DNA of 64,000 bases from Taxillus chinensis (GCA_023512835.1 CM042089.1:12167759-12231758), one strand, 5' to 3'; numbered from the stretch's first letter, positions 38,001-50,160 are shown. The notes: generated by a model from the sequence alone, not told the origin. Translations and numbers: made by a program.

Positions 38001-40035
38001 CTAAAATTGAGTTATATATTGAGCAATTCTTTGCATATACTGGGCATTTCAACAATGTGTATATGGAAAATTGTAGCATCATGAAATACTTTATTAATTT
38101 ATTTTAATTTTTTGTCCTATAATTTGTAGGGAAAAAGCAAATCGCCCCTTCCGCTGCCTTGATTGTCAGTATAGGAGAGAACTTGTTCGTGTGTATCTAT
38201 CAAATGTAGAACAAATTTGCCGCCGTTATGTGGAAGAGAGAAGAGGCAAGCTTGGGAAATTGATTGAGGATAAAGCTAGGTGGTCAAGGTAGTATGCTTG
38301 ATTATTTATGTTCCAACTTGGCAAAAACTTGCCGTAACAAGATTGACTGGGACTGCTTTAATCTCTAAAGGTTGAGGGTTATAGAACACAATCACTTTGG
38401 GTTATCTATATGGGTCTTCATACCACGGGTTCACTTTTTTTTTTTTTTTGATAAGTATCACTTTTATTTTTAATATTCATATGATTTCTTGCTGCTTGTA
38501 TTAGATCTTTAGAGATCTAATTGCAGACTTTATGATCTCTCCAAATTTTACCAAAATGGTTTGTTTGTCCATGTCATAAGATGTTATCAAGATTTATGTT
38601 GGCCATCAACGTATTGCCTATTCTTCTATCACCTAGGCTTCTTAAAAGAATTGTTATTAACTTGAGCTACATGAATTGTATTCCTATCATTGTTATTTAA
38701 GGTTGCTTCTTAGTCTAAATGCTTTCTAGTTGCTTTGTCGCTGTTGAGGTTCTACTGGGTATTCATCTTCCTTAGTTGTTGAAGGATTTATTTATTAGTC
38801 AATTTTAGGCTTGCACATATTGGGCCAGGCCAGTTTACTTTGCCCATCATGGGGTTTAAATATGGCACTTTGGTTGAATTTTCACTAGGTAATTGTCTTT
38901 CTTATCTCCGCTATACTAGTTTAAGTGTTATCATGTACTTAGGTTGGTGGTTAATCCAAGTTGAGTGAGTGAAGCTTGAGCCAAACAATGGTAACTGTGG
39001 TGTACCTAGTTTACTCTTTGAAATTATAAATCTCATGATACTCACCCGCTTATGTAGGCACCTAGTTTGCCAGCTTTTGATGTGGCGAAATTTTGATCTA
39101 GTTAGGTTCGACTCGTGACTTCCGAACCCTCTTTGTGTCTCATTTTGATAATTTGTCATATTTGGATCAGTAGTTTGAATTAAAACTCCTTCCAAAACAT
39201 TAATTGAACGTTGCAAAGTTTTCCTACTCCTACATTTATATTTATATTATAATTTAGTTTTTTATCAATTTGAAAGAAATCTGTGCCCTTTTTCCTTGAA
39301 CCTTTATGCCTGGATTTTTATGTGTGCCGATGCAGGAATTGATTTACCTTTGTTTCCTCATTCAAATATATATAATGTTCAGGATGTTAGTTTGTAGCTG
39401 AATCTAATGACTTCCTCGGTCAGTATTATTCTTGTTTTGTGATAACAGAACATTTTCAACAAAATTGCAGCTTCTGCACTTTTTGGTTAGGAATGGATCA
39501 AAGTACTAGGCGCCATATGTCAAAGGAGAGAACAGATGTAATTTTGAAAGTTGTTGTAAAGCACTTTTTCATAGAGAAGGAAGTCACCTCCACTTTGGTT
39601 ATGGATTCCTTATACAGTGGGCTAAAGGCACTCAGTGGCCATTCCATGTGCAAGAAAGGCAGGTTGAAAATGTTGGAGAGTGAGGAAATCCCAGCTCCCA
39701 TTGTTCGTGTTGAGAAAGATATGTTTGTTTTGGTAGATGATGTCTTATTACTACTTGAAAGAGCTTCCTTGGAGCCATTGCCTCCAAAGGATGAAAAGGG
39801 TCCTCAGAACCGTACAAAGGTGATATTGTACAATATTAATTTTGTTTTCTTTTGAAATAATTTCTTTTTTCCATCACTACTGTTGGAATTACAGGTAGTT
39901 TGTTTGACCATTTTAGGGTAGGATAGAATCTAGCATATTTTAAAGCAAAAGAAATCCTTTTCATTTCTGTTCATTCAATAAGAAAATTTAGAGAAGAAAC
40001 CTAGCAGGATGTAATTATGGAATGAAAAGATAAGT

Positions 40036-40078
<43 letters not shown>

Positions 40079-43000
40079 GAAATACTGAAGTAGTTAAGTT
40101 ATAGTCTCATGTATTCGTTTTAAGTTCTTATAGAAAAAAACAGTATTCGTTTTAAGTTTTCAGGCTTTTCTCAGAGACTGGATTTCTGAGTGTAGGTAGT
40201 TTTGGTTATTTGTTTTGTTTTGATGTGTCATTTGTTCTATCAATTCTATCCTTGGTACTTTTTAGAGTTCCATTTGTCTGCTTTCTTCCGCCCAGCTTCT
40301 TCTTTTCTTCTATCAATGAATTTCTTTTCTTTTCTTTTTAGAGGTCCATTTGTTTGGGCGCTTTCGTCTCTCTTATCTTTTTGATGTTATCTCTATTTGT
40401 TCTTTTTGAGTTGGGTTGAGCTTGTATTTGTTCCGTGCTCCTTGTGTATTCTCTTTCTTATGCACTTCTTGGGGACTTAGTTTTTTAATAAAATGCACTT
40501 ATAAAAAAATAAAGGTGTGAGAAAGTGGGGCATGTGATAGGTTGTACAGTCATAGGTAGCGTTTTGAACATTGCTAAATTGTTGACAAGGGTTGTGTTCC
40601 TCACCCAATGGCGAGATTTTTAGTCGTTCTGACTGTATTTTCCTTTTCAAATATGTTGTGCATCAACTTGTTTTGGTTTATGCAAAATTTCGCTTTAGTG
40701 CCTCTTTATGCAAAATCATTTTAGGCACATTGTTTCCCTTGCAAACCCAATATCCCTTTTTGTATCTTTTGATATTAACTGCAGTCCCATAGATGTCTCA
40801 GCTTCTTCATGGCGTTTGTATGCAGGATGGTGGTTCTGGAGAGGATTTTAACAAGGATTCCATTGAGCGGGATGAGAGGCGTCTCACAGAATTGGGTCGT
40901 AGGACTGTGGAAATTTTTATTCTTGCCCACATTTTCAGGTAAAATGTTTAGAATTTCCTGCCGATATAAGTCTTGCAGTTAATTGTTTTCTTGACATGAA
41001 ATTGAAGTTTACAATTACAATGAGTCTTGAATTTTTACGGAGTTAAGTTATTCTTATAAAGCTGGTCTAAGAATAACGAGAACTAGGGAGGGTGGTTTGT
41101 GTTTGTTCTTAACCGTCATTATAGTTTGCAATGCAAGCTCGTTCATTTATTAATTGTTTAATCTTGACATTTTGTACAATTGATTGAAAATTTCTTATTG
41201 GCTGTTCATATTTTTAAATATTTTTCTTTCTTTGTTCCCCTGATGTATTTTCTTTGTTGTCTGATATTTTGGGATGGCCTGATAAATGGGAGGTGGAATG
41301 ATACATTAAATAGACCATTGATTAACCCAGTTTGTTTTAGTTTTTGTATGGTTTATGATCATGTAAGAATGGAATCTTTCCTTATAGGTGTTCTTAGAAA
41401 TGGCACGTGAAAATAGGTACATAACAAATTTATTACGCTTTTGTCCATTACGTACAGCAATAAAATTGAAGCCGCATATCAGGAAGCTGTGGCTTTAAAA
41501 AGGCAGGAAGAACTTATTCGTGAAGAAGAGGAAGCCGGGTTGGCTGAGAATGAACAGAAAGCAAAACGGGGAGGAAGTGAAAAGGACAAAAAAACCAAAA
41601 AAAGACAGGTTAGTATGTTTTAATTTCTATCTTGATTTGAAAGGCTCGGCCTAAAAATCTGGCCTATCATCCTTGTCTGACAGATTACTTGCTCTCTTTG
41701 ATCGGAAAATCTAATATTTGCTGTTTTCTTAATATTAAAGGCTAAACAAAAACGAAACAGTCGGAAAGGGAAGGATAAAGGAAGGGATGAAAAACTCTGT
41801 ACAATTATACATGACATACAGGAACAAGAAAATGCTAGTGATGAAACAAAACAGTTGGTAATGGAGCAGGACCAACCTGTTCCCGACAAACCTGATTTGT
41901 TGGAAGATGGCTCTGATGTTTCTGATTCAGTTGATGGTGTCGCAGAACACTTGCAGCCTGATTTAGAAGAAAGAGATTCTAGTCCTGTTAATTGGGATAC
42001 TGATTTATCTGAAGTTCATCTGACAACAGAGGCAAGTAGCGGTGGTACAACAAGCATACAAAATGGAACTGCAGAGAAGAAGAGCTCATCTGTGATGGAT
42101 GATAGTTCCTCCACATGTTCTACAGACTCAGTTCCATCGGTAGTTATGAATGGACCCTACAAAGGGAATTCTTTTTGCAACCACAATGTCCAAAAATCAC
42201 CAAGCAGGTATGCATCTAACATAGTTTTGTTTTACTTACTACCTGACTGGTATACTACATTTGTTACTTTTCTGTTTCTTTGAAATACGTACTGTAGGAG
42301 AAAGAACCAGCAGGTTAAGGCAACAAATGATGGCACTAGGATGGTCAATGAAATGGATGATCAGCCATCTGGGCCATCAACAGATAATGGGGATCTTTAT
42401 GATGTTTCGGCCAGTCCTAAGGTGGCTGAAACTGAGGCTCAAGCTTCCGTTTTGCCTTCTCAAGATCGATCAAAGTTCCTTGAACGGAGTAAGGTAAAGA
42501 AGGCTATTGTCATCCCCTAATCATCAACCATAAAATTGCACAAGTCAGGGTGATTTTGACCTTCATATATATTGCCAATTCTAGATATGTCTTTTCTTTA
42601 TTTCCTGTTTGCACATTTAACTATGCCCGGTTTCCAATATTGCAGGGCCTTATCATTACCTTTTTCATTATTATTTTGATCTTAATTTTATTTACTCAGA
42701 ATTTCCTTTTTAGCGTCAAATAATGTATTCCGTATGTATTTTCAGAATTATTTTAATCTTTATTTTATTTACTCAGGATTTGCCTTTCAGTGTCAAATGA
42801 TGTATTCCTTGTTTCTTGGTTTTTTAGGAAGTTGTTTTGGTGCCGAAAAAACCAAGCCCTAGAAACCAGGACGACGTAGAGAGAGCCTCCAAAGAAAAGA
42901 TAGGAGCAGTATTACCTGCCCCCCGGAGCCCCCCCAGAAGTATACTGAAGTCAGAGGCCAAGTGCATAGCTGTCACAGATCCCAGCCCAGTTAAGAAGTC

Positions 43001-44162
43001 ATCTTCGAGCCTTCTGCAACAGAATGATAAATCTGCACCTTCTATTTCATCTCAACCTTCATTTCCTTCCAAAGGGAACCATCAAAAGCCTTCAACTTCA
43101 AGACCAAGTGAAAAACCCACTGAAGTCCCTTCAATGTCAAGACCCTCTAGTGCTCCTCTAATCCCTGGTCCCAGTTCTAGGCCACCTGCTCCAGTTGTTT
43201 CCATGGTTCAAACATCTCCACTACTAGCTCGGTCAGTCAGTGCTGCTGGGCGGTTAGGTCTTGACACATCACCTGCAACCCATAGTTATGTACCTCAGTC
43301 CTATAGAAATGCCATAGTGGGTAGTAACCCTCCAGCTTCAAGTTCTACTGGTTTTGCTCATCCTCAGTCTCCAGGCCCAGTAGTAAACACTTCACCAGTG
43401 TACACACAGCCACCAGCCTTGGCACATGGACCAGGATTTGTACCCCAGACAGCTGGGAAGATGGATTCCAATTCAGTTAAATCATCCTTTTCGTTTGGCA
43501 TGTTAAGTCGGGATGTCATGCAGAATGGACACCAGTGGATTGAGTCTGCTCGGAGGGATGCTGGTGGAGATCCATCTTTCCAGAATCTGGATTTATACAA
43601 GCCAGTTCATGATGTCTCCAGGGAGCAGTTATCTGAGTCTGCGACTGGTACTTCTGGTCGTCAAACCCAAGGCCTATTGGCGGATGATTTCCCACACCTA
43701 GATATTATCAATGACCTTCTCGATGATGAGCACTGCATTAGGAAGGTGCCCAGGGCAAATTCATTCTTCCAATGTCCAAGCAATAATGGGCCGCACTATT
43801 TGACACGGCAGTACTCTTATCCTGGTGATATGGGTATGCTGGGGGATGCAGGATCTCCAACGAGCACTTGCAGGTTTGAGCGAACACATAGCTACCAACC
43901 AGATGGGTTTCAACAGGGGTTTGGCCCTTCTGATATTTTCAACTCGTTCCAGGAGTATATTCCACAAGGAAACCCATTGTCTTATGCAAATGGGCAGATT
44001 GATGGATTGATGCCCAACCAGTGGCCTGTGGCTGGTTCTGATCTGTCCATGCTGGGAGGTAGCAGAGATGGCGATGCCTACTCGTATCATATACCCGAGT
44101 ACACAAATCTAGCATGCAGTGTCAATGGTTATCCTTTATTCCGGCCATCGAATGGACATTGA
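35006..44162 (+). CDS. TRAF1A: TRAF-homologue MATH-domain protein (TRAF1a/TRAF1b, MUSE14/MUSE13 family)
   Basis: Twelve coding exons: 35006-35180, 36190-36301, 37303-37391, 37479-37547, 37634-37763, 38130-38288, 39471-39819, 40826-40938, 41458-41608, 41741-42207, 42298-42493, 42828-44162. All junctions are GT-AG, and the sum is 3345 bases with one frame (1114 residues). The N-terminus has GHHCQSGEAIAEWRSSEQVE and an acidic YWDSDDDDEG. The MATH domain spans about residues 65-192 (HTWKIENFSQINKRELRS, GGYKWYILIYPQGCDVCNH, WSHFAQFTIAV). A charged coiled-coil and basic KKTKKRQAKQKRNSRKGKDK follow at about 400-465, then a long Ser/Pro-rich disordered tail. In Arabidopsis the pair acts with SCF-CPR1 in NLR turnover and with SINAT ligases on ATG6. 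Which paralogue this is cannot be told. The length is close to the Arabidopsis proteins. It looks intact. Confidence 0.93.
37190..37230. repeat. GAA microsatellite in intron 2 of the TRAF1-like gene
   Basis: An uninterrupted (AAG)n array, about 13 units, lies within the intron between coding exons 2 and 3, some 70 bases before the acceptor at 37302. It is purine-rich on the sense strand. Intronic GAA tracts can expand, and they resemble exonic splicing enhancers, but no effect can be read from the sequence. Confidence 0.9.
38425..38475 (-). mobile_element. Possible LINE/SINE 3' tail in intron 6 of the TRAF1-like gene
   Basis: A poly-T run followed by GATAAGTATCACTTTTATT is, on the minus strand, the poly-A tail and end of a plant L1-type LINE or related SINE (AATAAAAGTG...TTATC then A run). 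Only the 3' end is visible; the upstream body was not recognised. It lies in the intron between 38289 and 39470. Confidence 0.3.
40042..40076. repeat. TA microsatellite in intron 7 of the TRAF1-like gene
   Basis: A pure (AT)n tract of about 17 units follows TTTTTTA in the intron between 39820 and 40825. A possible LINE 3' end (AATAAAATGCACTTATAAAAAAATAAA, about 40485-40513) lies about 400 bases further on in plus orientation, preceded by CTTGTGTATTCTC and CTTGGGGACTTAG, the usual style of plant L1 tails. Confidence 0.8.
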
Positions 44163-44480
44163 AAAAGGAATGACTGACGGGATTTGCCTGCAATCTCTGG
44201 CAAACTGTCGTTTTAATAATGTACGAGGGAATTGTTGGGTTTTAAATTTGGAGCGAGGTTGTATCCTTTGATAAGTGACCATTTTTTTCTTCCCCGCTGT
44301 AAAGTGTGTTTTTCTTATTTTGTTTTTGTTTTCAGCCCCAGCCTTTTACAAATGTGAGGATTTGCCTTTTCTTTCTGTGATGGTTTTGGTTGTCAGAGGT
44401 TCAAAGGTTCGTGTACAACGCACGCGCACTCGCGCGCTCTTGGCTTTGGTTCCTGCCATGAAATGAAAATAATCATGTTT
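44163..44480 (+). other. TRAF1A: 3' UTR of the TRAF1-like gene
   Basis: The DNA after the TGA at 44160-44162 is T-rich and less repetitive than what follows. Loose polyadenylation-like phrases occur near 44462 (GAAATGAAAATAATCATG) and at 44212 (TTTAATAATGTA). The exact cleavage site cannot be chosen from sequence. Confidence 0.4.
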
Positions 44481-44499
44481 TTATATGGCCCCAAGAAAA

Positions 44500-46059
44500 A
44501 CAACCAAAGGCCAAAAAAAAAAATGGAAGCCTATTTATTGGTAAAGCTCCAGAAATTTGTTTTCTGAATATTCTATTCCTCGTTAGAGCGTCCTTCACTC
44601 TCGTCATCTGATAGTCTTATATTTTATATAACTTAAATGAAATTAAAATAAAATTATAATATTGAAATGAGATTAATAAGAAATTATAAGCTTTTGTGTT
44701 TTTGGGTCATATTTTCATATAGTAATGTGAAAAAAATTTAATATGTTTTATGGGATACTAAATTAAAAAAATTGGTGGGATTTACGCTGTTTAGGTAGTT
44801 AAATAGAAATTTTGGTCTTTAATTTGTATTTGACTTTTGGTTTTTGAGTTGATGAGATATACCTTCAAAATTTCTAAGTGATGTCAATTAGGATTGATGT
44901 TGCGTCATCATTATCTTATATAAACAGTTCTAGATAACTTTTGTTATGTCAACCAGAGTTTTTAATGTGTCATTAGTTTCTTTTACAAATATTGTTTTAG
45001 AGTCTCTTACTGTGTATGCTAAAGAGACTAGTGCATTAGTGAGGGCTACTGATGCATTAGCAATAACTTGAACATTTTTGACATGTCAGCAAAAATTACA
45101 AGTGCGTCATCAAAATGTTGCTAAATTTAATAACTTGATTTTTTTTTTAGTTTTAACTCTTTAATTGTATGAACTTAATATTATTCGGAGTGAAAAAAAA
45201 AAAAATTTTGGAGAATGCTTTGTAAGTCAAAGATAAGCTTGTTGAACTCAAATCTTTGTTCTTAAACAAAAAGGCACACTCTTGGATAGAGATCATATAC
45301 TTGGATAGATGTCACATTCTCCAATATCCAAAGTGAAGTCTTTGAATAAAGCAAAGCAATACATTAAGAACAAATGGATAATCTGATACTATGACAAGTA
45401 TTCCGATAATCAATAGCCTTATGAAACTCAGACACTATCCTAATACTCTGACACAAGTCTAGTGCTGAGATAGGGTCATGATTCTTGGATAGCTATTAGA
45501 TGTTCTAATAAGAACTTGTTGCTCGGATAGTTGTCAGATATTTGGATAAGAACCCAATGCTCGGATACACTATCAAATGCTCGAGTCATTGGTCAGCTTC
45601 TTAGACAAAGAGTTAGGTACTCAGATTGGGAATCTGAAGCTTGGATAACATTATGATCCTCTAAAAGCTTCATGACCCATCAAATGCTCTAAGTGTGGAT
45701 ACCTACACAGAGAACCCATCTCACCAGCACTGAATGGTTTGGTTTATAGCTCATAGAACTATAGTTATTTCTCTGGCTGAAAAAGCCTAAATGGTTAAAG
45801 ATTTCTTGATGGATCAAATAATGTTTACAGTGTTTTGTTTGCATGTTTGTTGTAGCAGATAAAGGAATAAATCTTATGGATTACTCTCGCCAAGTTTGGT
45901 CGCATAAAACTGGAAGCTTTGTCTATCTTTCATTATGACTTATACTGATTTTTGTTTCAAACTGCATTACGCTTATGTGATTGCATTAAATGATAAACAA
46001 AAACAAAAAAAGGCAAAAAAAACAAAAAACAAAAAGATAACTAGAAAAAAAAAATCAAA
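44500..46059. other. Intergenic, no gene; short TYGGATA repeats
   Basis: AT-rich DNA. Between about 45270 and 45660 a short motif, [CT]T[CT]GGATA (CTTGGATAGA, CTCGGATAG, TTTGGATAAG, CTCGGATACA, CTTGGATAAC), recurs about seven times at irregular spacing. This looks like a worn tandem array or a retroelement leader. No coding potential was found. A-rich DNA at 46000-46064 precedes the Copia element. Confidence 0.45.
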
Positions 46060-46064
46060 AAAAC

Positions 46065-46348
46065 TGTTGGAATAGAGAAAGAAAAAAATCTGCAAATTAA
46101 TGCAGCAATAGACAAGAGGAAAACAAAAGAGATAATAATGAATGCTTCATTTTATTAGGTACGTCACTGCCCAGTTTAAATAGAATAGAAAATAATTAAA
46201 AAAATTCCTAAAAACACTACATGGAACATATCTCCATGTTTAACAGCCATAGCTAAAAAAGTGGAGATAATGACCACATTATTTGAATAAAAACAACTAA
46301 CGATCAACAATAAAACAGATAGGCAGCAGCTAAGTCAAAATCTTATCA
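46065..46348 (-). repeat. 3' LTR of the recent Copia element
   Basis: This is the near-identical partner of 50234-50514. It contains TTTTATTAGGTACGTCACTG and CAGTTTAAATAGAAT. On the minus strand it follows the polypurine tract directly. Confidence 0.93.
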
Positions 46349-47175
46349 CTCCTCCTTGACTTTGTTGCTGCAAACTCCAAGCTTTTCCCTGAGAAACTCA
46401 AATCTGCTTATTGATAAAGGCTTTGTAAAAATATCTGCAAAATTGAGATCTGTCTTGCAATACTTCAATTCAATGGAACCTTCTTTCTGTACATCTCTAA
46501 GGAAAAACAACTTGATGTTGAAATGCTTGGTTTTTCCATGAAATACTGGATTATTTGAGATGGCTATTGCTGCTTGGTTATCCACAAAAACCTTTGTACC
46601 TTTGTCTTGCTTCAAATTTAGATCAAACAATACTTTCCTAAGCCATAAGGCTTGATTTGCAGCAGCTGTAGCTGAAATAAATTCTGATTCTGCAGTAGAT
46701 TGTGCTACCACCTCCTATTTTTTACAACACCATGAGAACATCCCTGACCCCAGATTAAAACAATAACCTGAAGTACTCTTCATATCATCAGAACCACCAT
46801 AATCACTGTCAGAATAGCCTTGTAGAACAAAACACTGACTTGCACAGAATTTAATTCCATAACTTAAGGTCCCTCTCACATATCTTAGAACTCTTTTAGC
46901 AGCAGAGAAATGAACTTCAGTAGCACAATTTGTATATCTAGATAAAAGACTTACAGAGTATAAGATGTCAGGTCTTGTGGCTATTAAATACATTAAACAT
47001 CCCACTAAGCTTCTGTAAAGAGTTTCATCAACCTTCTCAGCATGATCATCCTTGCTCAACTTTTCACCTTTACTCATAAGGGTTGAGACACTTACATTCA
47101 TCCATTTTGAATTTCTTCAAAATGTCTTTGGCGTACTTTGTTTGACAGATGAACACTTCTTGTTTCTTTTGTTGC
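46346..47175 (-). pseudogene. Copia RT end and RNase H (broken)
   Basis: Read on the minus strand. A stop in EQ*VQQKKQEVFICQTKYAKDIL (near 47190) and a frameshift near 47095 separate it from the RT. The next frame (47101 to 46715) has PDILYSVSLLSRY, AAKRVLRYVRGT and YSDSDYGGSDD with STSGYCF. A TAG at 46715-46717 then interrupts KK*EVVAQSTAESEF. The family normally has CAG (Gln) there. The final part (to 46346) has VDNQAAIAISNNP, HFNIKLFFLRD and ADIFTKPL, the usual RNase H end. Confidence 0.88.
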
Positions 47176-47177
47176 AC

Positions 47178-48935
47178 TTACTGCTCCATTTTTCCAAGGT
47201 CAGTCATCTCAAAAATTTGTTGCATATCTTCCTTGAATTGTTTTATGAGTTCCAAGTTGCTTCCTGTAACAAGTAGATCATCTACATATAGTGAAACAAC
47301 AACAAAATTGATCTCATCACCTTTGATATAGAGGGTAGCTTCATTGAGACTCCTTTTAAATCCCAGTTGCACTAAATACTCATCAATTCTGCTATACCAG
47401 GCCCTAGGGGCCTGCTTCAAGCCATATAAAGCCTTTTTGAGCAAATATACATCTTCCTCTTGTCCTTTTATTGCAAACCCCTCAGGCTGTTCTACATAGA
47501 TTTCCTCATCAAGAAATCCATTTAGAAATGCTGACTTAACATCTAACTGATACACAGTCCAGCCCTTTTCTTTTACTACAAGTCTAGCTTTATGCTTATT
47601 GATGGAGCCATCTGCATTTTGTTTTATCCTGAAGACCCACTTCACTCCTATAACTTTTCTGTCAATAGGTCTCTTTACCAGCTTCCAGGTCTGATTTTTT
47701 TCAATCATGCTCAGCTCCTCCTTCATTGCAACCATCCACTTTGGATCTTTCTCTGCTTGCCAAAAATCTTTTGGCTTAAGAACAACATTACACCTCTGAT
47801 AAATTTCAGAAAGTGATTCTATACCTCTTACAGAAACTTCATCAGTCAACTCATCTTCTATAAGCTGTGATTTTGGGATAAGATCAGGAATCATGGTTGC
47901 TTGTCTACCTTCCCAGTTCCACTTGTCATCCTCCATGAAGTGCACATCTCTACTTATCAAAATTTCCCTTGTGTTTGGTTTGAAAATTCTGTAAGCCTTT
48001 GAAATTGTACTGTAACCCACAAATATACCGGGTTCTGCTCTTTTATCAAGTTTATCTCTCTTGACCTGTGGAACATGAACAAAGCACAAACAACCAAATA
48101 TTTTGAGATTTTTCAAGCAAGGCTTAAAACCATACCAAGCTTCGAATGGTGTCCTTCCTTCTACGGCTTTTGTTGGAAGCCTGTTGAGTAGGAAAACTGC
48201 AGTATTTGCAGCCTCAGCCCAAAAATCTTTTGGCAAGCTCTTCTCAAATAACAAACATCTGGCCATCTCCATTATTGTTCGATTGTTTCGCTCACTAACT
48301 CCATTTTGTTGTGGAGTGTATGGAGCAGTAAGTTGATGCTCAATCCCAACTTCATCACAAAAGAGATTGAACTGATTCGAGGTGTACTCCTTGCCATTAT
48401 CTGACCTCAAAACTTGAATGTTGTGGCCACTTTGAGTTTCAACTAGATTTTTAAATTTCCAGAATATACCTGAAACTTCTGTTTTGAATCTGAGGAAATA
48501 TATCCAACACATTCTGGAATAGTCATCAATAAAAATTAAGAAATACCTGCTCCCTTTCAAAGATGGAATTCTACGAGGTCCAGCTACATCAGTGTGAATA
48601 AGTTGTAATTTCTTTATGGCTCTCCAGGTTGCTTTTTTGAAGGGAAGTCTAGTTTGTTTTCCTTGTTGACAAGTCTTGTAATCTGGTATATCCATTTCAA
48701 GGTGAGGTAAACCTTGCACCAAATCTCTTCTCTGCAAGTTCACCACAGATATGTGGTTGAAATGACCAACTCTCTTGTGCCAAATTTCTCCATTTATTTT
48801 TGCCATAGAAAAGGCTGATTGATCTTCCTCCAAAGGATCCAATGCAAAGCTCTTTCCTTTCATTTGTACTTTGAAAATATCTTTGCCTTCTGGATCTTTA
48901 ATGAGACATTGATTTGTTTCGAAAAGAACATTGTA
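47178..48935 (-). pseudogene. Copia integrase and reverse transcriptase (one long frame)
   Basis: An open frame of 561 residues from 48863, continuous upstream to the stop at 48936. The GAG-pre-integrase Zn part is HKRVGHFN...CQQGKQ. The integrase core has HTDVAGP, LRSDNGKEYTS and NGVSERNNRT, supplying D, D and E. RT has GVKWVFRIKQN, NKHKARLVVK, VYQLDVKSAFLNG, LKQAPRAWY and YVDDLLVTGS. Between ARLVVK and EKGWTVYQLD about 35-40 residues usual in Copia RT (the GY.Q and ETF.PV.R blocks) are missing without a frame change, near 47572. The catalytic YVDD is kept, but the enzyme is probably inactive. Confidence 0.9.
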
Positions 48936-49349
48936 TCATTTCTCAAGTAACTGTCCAACACTTAAGAGATTTCGATTTATTTCAGGTACAAACAACACAT
49001 TTTTAATTAATTTTGTACATGAAAAGCTTTCAACTGCTATTGTTCCTTTTCCTTTGACTGCAATATATTGCCCATTGCCAATCTTCACCTTGGAGACCAC
49101 TGAAGTATCCAATTCTTTGAAGAGATTTCGATCAAAGGTCATGTGGTTTGTACAACCACTATCAATTAGCCATTTCTCACTTGAACAAGAGGTTGAAAAA
49201 CAAGAAGCTACAAATAGTTGGTCCTTCTCTTCCTGATCTGCAAATTGAGCGACACTCTTTTGCTGCAAATCTTCTTGCGCCACAGTTTTTTTGTTGAGTA
49301 TTACTCCTACAAATCTTTTGATAATGTCCCATCTTTTGGCACTTTTCAC
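48936..49349 (-). pseudogene. Copia protease region ending at a premature stop
   Basis: This carries the aspartic protease motif WLIDSGCTNHMT (near 49150) and LFVPEINRNLLSVGQLLEK, then TGA at 48936-48938. The downstream integrase is in the same frame, and the family normally reads on as K-R/K-Y here, so a CGA-to-TGA change is likely. The zinc-knuckle gag frame overlaps upstream in another phase. Confidence 0.85.
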
Positions 49350-50160
49350 ACCGTTGGTCTGGCTTTCTCCAACATTTAAAAGGTGGATGACCCTTCTTGT
49401 GACAATGTTTACAAAGAGGAAAGTCAGATTTTGTTCCCTTACTTATATTGAAAGAATCAGAACCTGAGTTTTCTTCCATGTTCCTCCTTGACTGGACTGG
49501 GTTCTTGCAACTAATGCACCTTCCACAGACCCTTTAGACCTCATAAGTCTTCTCTGTTCTTGTGCCTGTAAAGCATGCAACAATTCTGCCAAACTAATCT
49601 TTAACAAGTCTTTAGTATTTTCCAGCGAGGAAATTGTTGCTTCAAACCTTTCTGGTACAGTTACAAGGATTTTTTTGAACTAATCTAGAATCAGAAAATT
49701 CAGAACCAAGAAGCCTTACTTTATTTGCAATGCCAAGTAATCTGTCAGAGTACTCCTTTACTGTCTCAGAATCTTTCATTTTTTGTAGCTCAAATTCTCT
49801 GATTAAATTTAGAATTTGCATTCCTTTGATCCTCTCATCTCCTTCATACTCCTCCTTCAGGAAGTTCCAGATTTCAAAGGCTGATTTCATGGTCATGATT
49901 CTGACAAAAATTTCAGGTGAGACTGTAGCGAGTAACGTAGCTCTTGCATGTGCTTTTCTTGATTTCCTCTCCTTATGGTGCTTCATTTGCGCCATAGTTG
50001 GATTCTCATGTAATGGAGGAACTTCGTAGTCCTCCTCAATAGCTTCCCAGAGATCATTTGCCTCTAGATGAGCCTCCATTCTAGCTGCCCATATTTGATA
50101 GCCTTCTCCTTTAAAGATGGGAGGTGTAAGTGCAGTAAATGGAGTTTCAAGTGAATCCAT
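49177..50160 (-). pseudogene. Copia gag with a frameshift
   Basis: The start ATG at 50158-50160 gives MDSLETPFTALTPPIFKGE, the usual opening of plant Copia gag (UBN2-type). WAARMEAHLEANDLWEAIE and LNLIREFELQKMKDSETVKEY follow. The frame breaks at the A7 run (minus strand, about 49671-49677) in SRLVQK; shifting by one base restores a gag-like sequence (ILVTVPERFE). After a further phase change, zinc knuckles appear at 49330-49430: CKHCHKKGHPPFKC and CEKCQKMGHYQKIC (the second is a perfect CX2CX4HX4C). Confidence 0.88.

Noticed and set aside
40202..41410. Several open frames within TRAF1-like introns
   Set aside because: Phe/Leu-rich intron translations, lying between well-placed splice sites of the gene model.
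43364..44090. Frames overlapping the last TRAF1-like exon on other frames and strand
   Set aside because: Shadows of the 1.3-kb coding exon.
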